A stretch of DNA of 13,449 bases from Clostridia bacterium (lineage in GTDB: Bacteria > Bacillota_A > Clostridia > UBA1381): contig JAFZNF010000073.1 in NCBI GenBank assembly GCA_017553025.1, positions 1 through 13,449 on the forward strand. The letters run 5' to 3'. The notes below the pieces were generated by a model. That model saw only the letters and a list, made by a program, of their open reading frames with translations, ran no database searches and had not been told where the DNA came from. Position numbers and translations under genes: made by a program. Shown here one piece after another: positions 7,807 to 13,449 of the stretch (its first letter is position 1; each line of letters opens with the position of its first letter).

Positions 7807-7835
7807 TTGATTTATTCTGATCAGCAGTTTATACT
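7807..7835 (+). promoter_or_regulatory. Promoter of the HTH-desulfoferrodoxin gene, with a small palindrome inside
   Basis: TTGATT (7807-7812) and TATACT (7830-7835) are separated by 17 bases. Between them lies the 8-bp palindrome CTGATCAG (7817-7824), a possible but unproven operator. The promoter diverges from the CapA-like promoter, with about 30 bases between the two -35 boxes. Confidence 0.6.
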
Positions 7836-7858
7836 TAGGTTAAACGAGGTGAAAAAAT

Positions 7859-8452
7859 ATGGATTTGGAAAAAAACGGAAAACTTCTTTGCAGTTTGAGA
7901 AAGGCTAAAGGATTGACTCAAAAACAAGTTGCCGATAAATTGGGAATTCTGCCCAAGACTGTTTCAAAATGGGAGACGGGACACGGGTTCCCGGATATAT
8001 CAACACTGTCAGCTTTAGCTGATATTTTCGGCGTGAGCGAAAAAACCTTGCTTTTGGGCGACCTATCGCCAAATTCGGCAGAATCGGGTAATATGAAAAG
8101 AATAAAATTCTATGTCTGCCCGTCTTGCGGAGGATTTGCAGAGAGTGTCGGAAACAGTCAGATTATATGTTGCGGAAAACGGCTTGTACCTCTAAAATCA
8201 AAGCCTGCAGACAGCGGACATTCTTTAAACATTTCCGAAACAGAGGGCGATTATTACATTGAAATAAGCCACGAAATGACAAAGGAGCATTATATAGACT
8301 TTCTTGCTTATGTGCATTATGACAGAGTACTTACCGTAAAATTGTATCCAGAACAGGACTGCTCTGTGCGTTTTCCGAAAATGTACGGCGGAAAGTTTTA
8401 TTATTACTGCTCAAAGCACGGATTATTTGAATATGAATTAACTAACAAGTAA
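7859..8452 (+). CDS. XRE-family HTH regulator fused to a desulfoferrodoxin-like (superoxide reductase) module
   Basis: The ATG has a GAGGTG ribosome site seven bases upstream. Residues 5-66 are a Cro/C1-type helix-turn-helix (RKAKGLTQKQVADKLGI, TVSKWETGHGFPDI). After a short linker the remainder follows desulfoferrodoxin from end to end. A desulforedoxin-like knuckle has C87-x2-C90 and adjacent C104-C105, the pattern that binds a Cys4 iron. The superoxide-reductase fold keeps all five residues expected at the catalytic iron: H121, H138 and H144 in SHEMTKEHYIDF, C184 and H187 in YYCSKHGLF. The active-site lysine of the usual E-K-H motif is not present; the sequence there is DSGH. This suggests an iron- or superoxide-sensing DNA-binding protein, or an enzyme with built-in regulation. 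That function is inference; the two-part architecture is plain in the sequence. The target could be its own promoter or the divergent CapA-like gene. A terminator follows directly. Confidence 0.9.
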   Translation: MDLEKNGKLLCSLRKAKGLTQKQVADKLGILPKTVSKWETGHGFPDISTLSALADIFGVSEKTLLLGDLSPNSAESGNMKRIKFYVCPSCGGFAESVGNSQIICCGKRLVPLKSKPADSGHSLNISETEGDYYIEISHEMTKEHYIDFLAYVHYDRVLTVKLYPEQDCSVRFPKMYGGKFYYYCSKHGLFEYELTNK

Positions 8453-8480
8453 AAAACAGTCCTCAGGACTGTTTTGTTTG
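8453..8480 (+). terminator. Terminator of the HTH-desulfoferrodoxin gene
   Basis: AAAACAGTCCT (8453-8463) and AGGACTGTTTT (8465-8475) form a perfect inverted repeat starting right after the stop codon, followed by GTTTG. Confidence 0.8.
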
Positions 8481-8520
8481 ACGGCGCGTGCCTTCTTAAG
8501 GTTCAAGTCCTTTTTATCAA

Positions 8521-8562
8521 AAAAACAGAGGCTCTACTCTTTCGCAGTAAGCCTCTGTTTTT
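8521..8562 (-). terminator. Terminator of tRNA-Pro
   Basis: AAAAACAGAGGC (8521-8532) and GCCTCTGTTTTT (8551-8562) pair in a 12-bp stem. On the minus strand the hairpin begins right after the CCA end of the tRNA and ends in a run of T. Confidence 0.85.
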
Positions 8563-8638
8563 TGGTCGGGATGACAGGACTTGAACCTGCGGCATCACGC
8601 CCCCCAGACGTGTGCGCTACCAACTGCGCTACATCCCG
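8563..8638 (-). tRNA. tRNA-Pro (anticodon GGG)
   Basis: The 76 bases include an encoded CCA end. The acceptor arms CGGGATG and CATCCCG pair over seven bases with discriminator A. The D arm is GCGC-AGTTGGTA-GCGC. The anticodon stem CACGT/GCGTG closes the loop CTGGGGG, giving anticodon GGG (8603-8605) for CCC and CCU codons. The T arm is GCAGG-TTCAAGT-CCTGT. All stems are intact. Confidence 0.95.
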
Positions 8639-8655
8639 ATAAAACAACTTCCCAC

Positions 8656-8684
8656 ATTATACATTAAAAAATTTCAAAAGTCAA
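8656..8684 (-). promoter_or_regulatory. Promoter of tRNA-Pro
   Basis: On the minus strand TTGACT (8679-8684) and TATAAT (8656-8661) are separated by 17 bases. The -10 box ends 17 bases before the mature 5' end of the tRNA. Confidence 0.75.
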
Positions 8685-8705
8685 GCAAAATCACATATAA
8701 ATTTT

Positions 8706-8722
8706 TGTTACTTTAGTGTAAT
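8706..8722 (+). promoter_or_regulatory. WalR (YycF)-like box
   Basis: TGTTAC, five bases, TGTAAT fits the known WalR consensus of Bacillus and its relatives (two TGTWAH hexamers five bases apart). A further TGTAAC starts at 8725. It lies upstream of a secreted wall hydrolase, the usual type of WalR target. Against it, the box is about 145 bases above the -35 element, farther than is typical. Confidence 0.4.
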
Positions 8723-8782
8723 ATTGTAACATTTTATTTTGTTGCAAATAAATGTAAAAAAATTTTTTTAGTTTTTTACTTT

Positions 8783-8814
8783 AAAAAATATGGCTTGTTT
8801 AAGCTATATTTTTT
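8783..8814. terminator. Orphan hairpin, terminator-like on both strands
   Basis: AAAAAATATGGCTT (8783-8796) pairs with AAGCTATATTTTTT (8801-8814) over 14 bp with one G-U pair and a GTTT loop. Both strands end in a run of T. The two flanking genes are transcribed away from it, so no known transcript enters it. Confidence 0.5.
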
Positions 8815-8828
8815 ATGGCTTTACAGGT

Positions 8829-8910
8829 AAATTGTTACGAAATTTTTAAAATTTGTTAAAAATGTTTGACAAAACCATATTTTTGGTGTATAATACTTTC
8901 GTAACAATTT
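8829..8910. repeat. 14-bp perfect inverted repeat flanking the hydrolase promoter
   Basis: AAATTGTTACGAAA (8829-8842) and its exact reverse complement TTTCGTAACAATTT (8897-8910) lie 54 bases apart. They enclose the -35 and -10 boxes, and the right arm covers the expected transcription start. Confidence 0.8.
8866..8894 (+). promoter_or_regulatory. Consensus promoter of the SH3b-NlpC/P60 hydrolase gene
   Basis: A perfect TTGACA (8866-8871) and a perfect TATAAT (8889-8894) are separated by 17 bases. Transcription would begin near 8901, giving a leader of about 34 bases with an AGGAGG ribosome site. This should be a strong promoter unless it is repressed. Confidence 0.9.
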
Positions 8911-8934
8911 GGAAATATTTTTAGGAGGATCATA

Positions 8935-10272
8935 ATGGGAAACTTAAAACACTCGCTTGCGGCAACGGTTGCCGTAACGTTAGTGGGAGTACTTGCAGCC
9001 ATTCAGGCATCTGAAATCCCGGCAGTAGGTGCAAATAAGCTTGCTCAGGAAGTCAACCTGCAGGAAACGGAAGAAAATCAAGCACCTGAAGTTTTGAAGG
9101 GCGACGGAGAGGGCGAATTTTTGGATATCGCGCCCGTATACCTTGCAAATCAGGCATATATAGGAAATAACATATATGTTTTAACAGACGGAGGAAGCAT
9201 CAATTTAAGAGCCGCCGCTGACATTGAAAGCGACATATTGAATGTGTTGCCTCTTGGTACACAGTTAAAGGTAATTGATATCGACGGCGATTGGTTCAAG
9301 GTAGAAGCCGGCAGTTTGACCGGATATGTAAAATCTTGCTACGCAACACTTGATTTTGACGCGGTAAAAGCAGTTATGCTTGCAACAACAATGTACCAAA
9401 AAGCTACCGTCACAACAGGTGTAAATGTCCGCTCGGAGGATAATGAGGAATCTGTAATCTTGTCATCAGTTGCAGAGGGCGAAAGCGTAATCGTTCTTGA
9501 TGAATTTAACGATTGGTGCAAGGTTTATTTCGGCGAAAACTACGATATAGGCTACATTAAATCTGAATATGTTTCAGTTGGCGATATGGTTGCGCGCAGC
9601 GAAATCAATGCAAAACGCAACAAACGCATTGCCGCAATAGTAAAAGACGGGAAAATCAAGGTTTCAAGCGGTGTTATTGATGTTAAGCTTATGCCTAACG
9701 ACGACAGCGAAACCATCGTAACTCTTGCAAACGGCGCAAACTGTAAAATTGTGAGCGGCGGAAGCAAATGGACTAAGATAATTGTATCGGCAACCAACGA
9801 AATAGGCTATGTAAAATCTTCAAATGTTGCAGAGGTTGTCAAGGAAGTGAAGACTTCTTCTACAGCAAAGAAACCTGCCGCTACAACAAAATCCGCAACA
9901 GCTGTAGGAAACGGCTCAAAGCTGGTTGCACAGGCAGCAAAGTATTTAGGCGTAAAATATGTGTACGGCGGTTCATCTCCGTCAGGATTTGACTGCTCGG
10001 GCCTTGTTCAGTACTGCTGCAGGCAGCTCGGCGTTTCGGTAAACCGTACCGCAAGCGCACAGTACTCCAACGGAGCCTATGTTTCAAGGGATAACTTGCA
10101 GCCCGGCGATTTGGTATTCTTCTCCCGCGGCGGACGCATCTCGCACGTTGTTATCTATGCAGGAAACGGTATGGTAATCCACGCACCGAGAACGGGCAAA
10201 ACTATCTGTTACCAGTCTTTAAGCAAAATATGTTCATACAGCCACTATGTCGGCGCAAGACGTGTTATGTAA
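8935..10272 (+). CDS. Secreted cell-wall hydrolase: three SH3b-like modules and an NlpC/P60 peptidase
   Basis: The ATG has an AGGAGG ribosome site six bases upstream; the protein is 445 residues. Residues 1-27 look like a signal peptide (SLAATVAVTLVGVLAAIQA). Three bacterial SH3-type modules follow, at about 77-135 (INLRAAADIESDILNVLPLG, GYVKSCY), 157-213 (VNVRSEDNEESVILSSVAEG, IGYIKSEYV) and 238-298 (more divergent, ending IGYVKSSNV); such modules usually bind peptidoglycan. A Lys/Thr/Ala-rich linker (about 304-325) leads to the NlpC/P60 domain from about 327: KYVYGGSSPSGFDCSGLVQY with nucleophile C354, ISHVVIYAG with H404, and VIHAPR with H416. This fold cleaves peptide stems of peptidoglycan, commonly D-gamma-glutamyl bonds. 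The likely role is wall remodelling during growth or separation. Control may involve the inverted repeat and the WalR-like box upstream. A terminator follows. Confidence 0.93.
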   Translation: MGNLKHSLAATVAVTLVGVLAAIQASEIPAVGANKLAQEVNLQETEENQAPEVLKGDGEGEFLDIAPVYLANQAYIGNNIYVLTDGGSINLRAAADIESDILNVLPLGTQLKVIDIDGDWFKVEAGSLTGYVKSCYATLDFDAVKAVMLATTMYQKATVTTGVNVRSEDNEESVILSSVAEGESVIVLDEFNDWCKVYFGENYDIGYIKSEYVSVGDMVARSEINAKRNKRIAAIVKDGKIKVSSGVIDVKLMPNDDSETIVTLANGANCKIVSGGSKWTKIIVSATNEIGYVKSSNVAEVVKEVKTSSTAKKPAATTKSATAVGNGSKLVAQAAKYLGVKYVYGGSSPSGFDCSGLVQYCCRQLGVSVNRTASAQYSNGAYVSRDNLQPGDLVFFSRGGRISHVVIYAGNGMVIHAPRTGKTICYQSLSKICSYSHYVGARRVM

Positions 10273-10287
10273 TTAAACGAAAACTAT

Positions 10288-10321
10288 AAGAAGTGTATCA
10301 AAATGATACACTTCTTTTTTT
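10288..10321 (+). terminator. Terminator of the SH3b-NlpC/P60 gene
   Basis: AAGAAGTGTATCA (10288-10300) and TGATACACTTCTT (10304-10316) form a 13-bp perfect stem followed by TTTTT. It may also help stop the converging amidohydrolase transcript, though the T-tract on that strand is weak. Confidence 0.88.
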
Positions 10322-10331
10322 GATTTTACTC

Positions 10332-11168
10332 TTATATCCCCAACAAACCCACCGCATTTCTGTAAAGTATCTTTTCCTTTATTTTACCGCTTACAGGAAG
10401 GTGCAAAATGTCCAAAAGACTGTCCTTTTGACTGCTCCACGGACTGTCGGTGCCGAAAAGCACATTGTCAGCGCCAAAAGCATCAATGATTTTTACCGCC
10501 TCTTCAATATTCAAGAGTTTTAACTCTTCCTCGCTGTAATAAGGCGTATCCTGTACCATTTTCCCTATTGAAAATGATGTGTCAATAAACAGACCCTTTC
10601 CGCAAAGCATATCCGTTGCCTCTTGCCACATCTTCCAGCCGCCCATATGCGCCAAAACAAGCCGTTTTGGTTGTATAGCAGTCACCGCATTTTTTATCAT
10701 TTCAGGTGTACACCGCCTAACTCCCGGAAAACCTACATCAAGACCTGCGTGAGTGACCGTTATCAGTTCATTTTCCTCCGCATATTCTAAAATTCTAAGC
10801 GTTCTTACATCGTCAAAATCAATGTTTTGATACACAGGATGAAGTTTTATTCCCTTAATCCCCATACTTTTAAGTCGGCGCATTTCCTCTTTTGCCCCGT
10901 CAAAATCGGGGTGCATCGCGCCAAAGTAAATAAGCGTGCCGTCTTCATTTTTTTTGTGGGAAATATCGTTTATATGCGGAATTTTCTCAGGATTTGTCGC
11001 AACAGGAAGAACAACACTTTTGCTTATTCCGCAAGACTTCATAGACGACAAAAGTTCAAATTCCCTGCCGAGCGTAAACGCCTTGGTATGCGAAGACGAC
11101 TTTAACTTTTCAATCGCCGCCTGCGCGATTTTATCGGGGAAAGTGTGCGTGTGAAAGTCTATAATCAT
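10332..11168 (-). CDS. Metal-dependent amidohydrolase (Amidohydro_2 / TIM-barrel type)
   Basis: The start is the ATG at 11166-11168, not an upstream in-frame codon, because it has a GGGAGG ribosome site and overlaps the previous stop as ATGA. The protein is 278 residues, of normal length for the family. Signatures of the amidohydrolase superfamily appear in order: FHTHTFPDK with H6 and H8, IKLHPVYQ (107-114), VTHAGLD with H140, VLAHMGGW with H174, and LFGTDSPW with D241. These match the HxH, barrel-strand His and late Asp that bind the catalytic metal. There is no signal peptide, so it should be cytosolic. Substrates in this group vary widely, including decarboxylases and lactone or ester hydrolases, and none can be assigned here. 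It is translationally coupled to the acyltransferase-like membrane protein gene. Confidence 0.88.
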   Translation of the reverse strand: MIIDFHTHTFPDKIAQAAIEKLKSSSHTKAFTLGREFELLSSMKSCGISKSVVLPVATNPEKIPHINDISHKKNEDGTLIYFGAMHPDFDGAKEEMRRLKSMGIKGIKLHPVYQNIDFDDVRTLRILEYAEENELITVTHAGLDVGFPGVRRCTPEMIKNAVTAIQPKRLVLAHMGGWKMWQEATDMLCGKGLFIDTSFSIGKMVQDTPYYSEEELKLLNIEEAVKIIDAFGADNVLFGTDSPWSSQKDSLLDILHLPVSGKIKEKILYRNAVGLLGI

Positions 11169-12157
11169 AGCTTTTTCCTCCCTTTTGAATAATAACCGTA
11201 TGCGCACAAAACTGCAATCAAAGAATAAATAACGGCAGTCGTTAAAAAAAATCTTTCTTTTACCGAAAGTGAAAATTTTGGAAAAAGGTCATATTTCAGT
11301 ATAAAAATTCCAAGGCAATGGTAAAGGTATATGCTGTAAGAATATCTGCCCAAAAGCGCCGACACAGTCAGGACCCCGTGAATTTTAGCCAAAAATTCTT
11401 CAGATGCGGAATAAAGAATAATTATGGCAAATATGACATACACCATATTCACTATCGGAAAAGTTTTATATGCCACGCCGTAGTATTCCGACATATACAG
11501 TTTAAAAATGTGGAAAAACAGCAAACATACATATATTGCCGATATTGACAAAATGTTCTTCCGTATTCTGATGTATAAATCATATTTTGCCCAGAACATA
11601 CCCAAAACAAAATAGAAAATGTACGTCCCGAAAAATCTGTCCCAATACCCATTCCGTAAAAATATCACGCAAAACAGCGTTATTAGCAGCGAAACTGCAA
11701 AAGTTGTCCGGCTGTGCTTTTCAAAAAGCCGAAAAATCAGCGGAAATATCAGGTAAAGCTGTACTAAAACCACTATATAGTAAAAATGTGCCGACACCGT
11801 ACCTAATATCAGCATTTTGAAAATTCCGTCCTCAAGCCAGCCCTTTGCACCAAAATAAACAATATATATAAAAACGGCGAAAAAGTAAGGAATTACAATC
11901 TTTTTGAACCGCCTTGCCAAAAACAGCTTTACATTAAGCGGTCTTTCTTCATAACTTTTAAAAAGTTTAAACCCGCTTAAAAATATGAACGCAGGCACGC
12001 AAAAACTAAGGAATTTATTTACAGAAAAAATGAGTATCTGCGGTATGCTTTTTGGCATAAGCTCTGAAAGAGGTGCAAAAGTCAGGTGAATCATAACGAC
12101 AAAAATGCATAATAACGCATTCATTACGGTAATTTGCGGTAATTTTTTCGTTTTCAT
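11165..12157 (-). CDS. Acyltransferase-3 family integral membrane protein
   Basis: This 330-residue protein is mostly hydrophobic, with about nine to ten membrane segments. It begins with the family's typical first helix, NALLCIFVVMIHL, whose histidine (H24) is the conserved catalytic candidate of acyltransferase family 3. Later marks include FCVPAFIFLSGF, the arginine-rich loop FLARRFKKIVIPYFF, and the near C-terminal RYSYSIYLYHCLGIFIL. Members O-acylate extracellular sugars, peptidoglycan or lipids. Which substrate applies here is unknown; a surface-polysaccharide or wall target would fit the envelope genes nearby, as inference. The ATG has a strong GAGGGGGG ribosome site and a sigma-A promoter. 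Its TGA overlaps the amidohydrolase ATG. Confidence 0.87.
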   Translation of the reverse strand: MKTKKLPQITVMNALLCIFVVMIHLTFAPLSELMPKSIPQILIFSVNKFLSFCVPAFIFLSGFKLFKSYEERPLNVKLFLARRFKKIVIPYFFAVFIYIVYFGAKGWLEDGIFKMLILGTVSAHFYYIVVLVQLYLIFPLIFRLFEKHSRTTFAVSLLITLFCVIFLRNGYWDRFFGTYIFYFVLGMFWAKYDLYIRIRKNILSISAIYVCLLFFHIFKLYMSEYYGVAYKTFPIVNMVYVIFAIIILYSASEEFLAKIHGVLTVSALLGRYSYSIYLYHCLGIFILKYDLFPKFSLSVKERFFLTTAVIYSLIAVLCAYGYYSKGRKKL

Positions 12158-12184
12158 ATTCCCCCCTCTTTCCCATTTTTGCGG

Positions 12185-12214
12185 ATTATATCACAAAAAT
12201 GTAACGGTTGTCAA
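12185..12214 (-). promoter_or_regulatory. Promoter of the acyltransferase-amidohydrolase pair
   Basis: On the minus strand a perfect TTGACA (12209-12214) is followed after 18 bases by TATAAT (12185-12190). It lies back to back with the rubrerythrin promoter. Confidence 0.75.
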
Positions 12215-12222
12215 TTTGACAA
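12208..12222. repeat. 15-bp palindrome made of two back-to-back -35 boxes
   Basis: TTGTCAA, T, TTGACAA is a perfect inverted repeat with one central base. The left arm holds the -35 box of the minus-strand promoter and the right arm that of the plus-strand promoter, so one bound protein could block both. Confidence 0.75.
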
Positions 12223-12244
12223 TTATTGAAAATTATGCTATATT
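12216..12244 (+). promoter_or_regulatory. Promoter of rubrerythrin, with a possible PerR-like box
   Basis: TTGACA (12216-12221) and TATATT (12239-12244) are separated by 17 bases. A 7-1-7 imperfect palindrome, TGACAAT-T-ATTGAAA (12217-12231), overlaps the -35 box and spacer and matches 10 of 14 positions of the PerR consensus TTATAAT-n-ATTATAA. PerR is a peroxide-responsive repressor known to control rubrerythrin-type genes in clostridia. The promoter is well supported; the operator is tentative. Confidence 0.6.
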
Positions 12245-12309
12245 TTGAGTAGTTTTGTGAGTTAAAATACCAAAAACTGCAAATAATACATACAAAGGAG
12301 GAATATAAA

Positions 12310-12894
12310 ATGGCAGAAATTGAAAAGGTTGTGGAAAAGGAAACTGATAGAAACGGTCAAAACAAATACGCAGGAACACAGACCGAAAAAAATTTGGAGG
12401 CAGCTTTTGCAGGCGAGTCACAGGCACGAAACAAGTACACATATTTTGCATCAAAAGCAAAAAAAGAGGGATTTGAACAGATTTCAGCGCTGTTTTTAAA
12501 GACCGCAGACAATGAAAAGGAACACGCAAAAATGTGGTTTAAGGAACTTGCGGGCATAAAGACAACCGCCGAAAACTTAGAGGCGGCGGCAAACGGTGAA
12601 AATTACGAGTGGACGGATATGTACGAGGGTTTTGCCAAAACCGCGGAAGAAGAAGGTTTTCCCGAGCTTGCAGAAAAATTCAGGCAGGTAGGTGCCATTG
12701 AAAAGGAGCACGAAGAGCGTTACCGCGCACTTTTAAAAAATGTGCAGGCTCAGGAAGTGTTTAAGAAAAGTGAGGTTAAGGTTTGGGAGTGCCGTAACTG
12801 CGGTCATATCGTAATCGGCACAGAAGCACCTGAAACCTGTCCCGTTTGCGCACACCCACAAGCCTATTTTGAAATAAACGCTAAAAACTATTAA
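12310..12894 (+). CDS. rbr: Rubrerythrin
   Basis: This 194-residue protein has the usual rubrerythrin length and a strong AAAGGAGG ribosome site. The N-terminal four-helix domain binds a di-iron site: E36 in [13 protein letters not shown]69-x2-H72 in NEKEHAKM, E100 and nearby acidic residues in [20 protein letters not shown], and E131-x2-H134 in IEKEHEERY. The C-terminal rubredoxin-like domain has C161-x2-C164 and C177-x2-C180 for a Cys4 iron. Rubrerythrin reduces hydrogen peroxide to water in the cytosol of anaerobes, with electrons coming through rubredoxin-type carriers. It stands alone with its own promoter and terminator, as expected for a stress gene. Together with the HTH-desulfoferrodoxin fusion it marks an anaerobe exposed to oxygen. 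Confidence 0.96.
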   Translation: MAEIEKVVEKETDRNGQNKYAGTQTEKNLEAAFAGESQARNKYTYFASKAKKEGFEQISALFLKTADNEKEHAKMWFKELAGIKTTAENLEAAANGENYEWTDMYEGFAKTAEEEGFPELAEKFRQVGAIEKEHEERYRALLKNVQAQEVFKKSEVKVWECRNCGHIVIGTEAPETCPVCAHPQAYFEINAKNY

Positions 12895-12923
12895 AAAATG
12901 AGGAGAAAAACTCCTCATTTTTT
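12893..12923. terminator. Bidirectional terminator between rubrerythrin and the GNAT gene
   Basis: AAAAAATGAGGAG (12893-12905) and CTCCTCATTTTTT (12911-12923) form a 13-bp perfect stem with a five-A loop. Both strands end in a run of T, and the genes on either side converge on it. Confidence 0.9.
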
Positions 12924-12938
12924 AATGTTCATTCGCTT

Positions 12939-13448
12939 TTAGAAAATCTGTCCCGAAAGTTTCAGCTTCTCCTTATACGGAAAAGTCTTGTCAAACTCGT
13001 CTGCATCCTTTTCGTCTACAAAATACACATCTGGCGGTGTATATTCGCCCGTGACGCCGTCTAAGTATCCTGTAACAAGCTCTTTGCAAAGGAAAAATGA
13101 TGCGTCTGCATCTTTCGGCAGATCGCGGTATCTAATACCGAACTTACTCGCAAAAGTAAAACCGCTCTTTCCGTAAAAATCTATATTCCCCTCAAAGCAA
13201 ACTGCACCAAAACCAAGCTCTTTCGCTCTTTCCAGAGAATAGTCAAGCAAAAACTTGCCATAACCTCTTCTTTGAAGCTCAGGCGCTATGCAAATCGGTC
13301 CCATAGCTAAAATCCGAAAATCCCGACCGTCATCTGCCTTGATCTTCGCCTTTACAAAGACATTCTGTCCTATGATTTCACCGTTTCTTTCCATTACGAA
13401 ATCCAATTCGGGGATAAAATCGGGGTTGTTTCGATATTGGTTGAGCAC
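12939..13448 (-). CDS. GNAT-family N-acetyltransferase (5' partial at window end)
   Basis: About 169 residues are visible and the frame runs off the right edge. The GTG at 13446-13448 is almost certainly internal, since the visible protein begins within the early part of a GNAT fold. Core motifs are present: VMERNGEIIGQNVFVKA, then LAMGPICIAPELQRRGYGKFLLDYSL, containing the acetyl-CoA pyrophosphate loop (Q/R-x-x-G-x-G, here RRGYGK), and FGAVCFEGNIDFYGKSGF. The C-terminal tail (LVTGYLDGVTGEYTPPDVYF, VDEKDADEFDKTFPYKEK) is typical of a common uncharacterised acetyltransferase group in Firmicutes. The acceptor substrate is unknown. It converges on rubrerythrin across a shared terminator, with no sign of functional linkage. 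Confidence 0.88.
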   Translation of the reverse strand: MLNQYRNNPDFIPELDFVMERNGEIIGQNVFVKAKIKADDGRDFRILAMGPICIAPELQRRGYGKFLLDYSLERAKELGFGAVCFEGNIDFYGKSGFTFASKFGIRYRDLPKDADASFFLCKELVTGYLDGVTGEYTPPDVYFVDEKDADEFDKTFPYKEKLKLSGQIF

Positions 13449-13449
13449 A

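Noticed and set aside
7859..8452. Plain superoxide reductase gene
   Set aside because: The N-terminal third is a clear helix-turn-helix and the catalytic lysine is missing, so a simple enzyme label would mislead.
11169..11207. 13 extra in-frame codons before the amidohydrolase
   Set aside because: They include the ribosome site itself, and the ATG at 11168 begins the conserved MIIDFHTH motif.
1..13449. CRISPR array, rRNA or riboswitch
   Set aside because: No regularly spaced direct repeats, rRNA segments or recognisable riboswitch cores were seen in the intergenic regions.

Overview
The window joins two kinds of DNA. Bases 1 to about 2,400 hold the 3' part of a Bacteroidota-style OmpA-family outer-membrane protein gene, a strong terminator, and a very AT-rich stretch with an unrecognised gene and a coding-looking remnant, both on the minus strand. 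From about 2,420 to the end the DNA looks like a low-to-medium-GC Gram-positive anaerobe of the Clostridia type. It has a proB-proA-proC order, an SLH-anchored surface protein, an SH3b-NlpC/P60 hydrolase, rubrerythrin, a desulfoferrodoxin-like domain, sigma-A-type promoters and strong AGGAGG ribosome sites. The boundary falls inside proC, which loses recognisable sequence after about codon 78. This is either an insertion of foreign DNA or an assembly chimera, and the window alone cannot decide.

Layout of the clostridial part. On the minus strand, proB (glutamate 5-kinase, no PUA domain), proA and the proC stump form a tight operon for proline synthesis, with a promoter at 4721-4750. Transcribed away from it is an SLH-domain protein with a divergent NlpC/P60-like C-terminal domain. 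It converges on a membrane-anchored CapA-type phosphoesterase-like gene across a perfect 34-bp palindromic terminator. The CapA-like gene shares a divergent promoter region with a fusion of an XRE helix-turn-helix to a complete desulfoferrodoxin-like (superoxide reductase) module, the most unusual protein here.

A tRNA-Pro(GGG) on the minus strand follows, with its own promoter and terminator. Next is an AT-rich control region with a WalR-like box, an orphan hairpin, a 14-bp inverted repeat and a consensus promoter. It leads into a secreted hydrolase with three SH3b-like modules and an NlpC/P60 domain. On the minus strand come an acyltransferase-3 membrane protein and an amidohydrolase, coupled by an ATGA overlap. 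Their promoter is back to back with that of rubrerythrin, and the two -35 boxes form a palindrome. The window ends with a 5'-truncated GNAT acetyltransferase.

Taken together, the clostridial part mixes cell-envelope maintenance (two NlpC/P60-type hydrolases, CapA-like, acyltransferase), oxidative-stress functions (rubrerythrin, the HTH-desulfoferrodoxin fusion) and proline synthesis. Apart from the proline operon and the acyltransferase/amidohydrolase pair, the genes are single units with their own promoters and terminators. I see no integrase, transposase, CRISPR array or phage gene.
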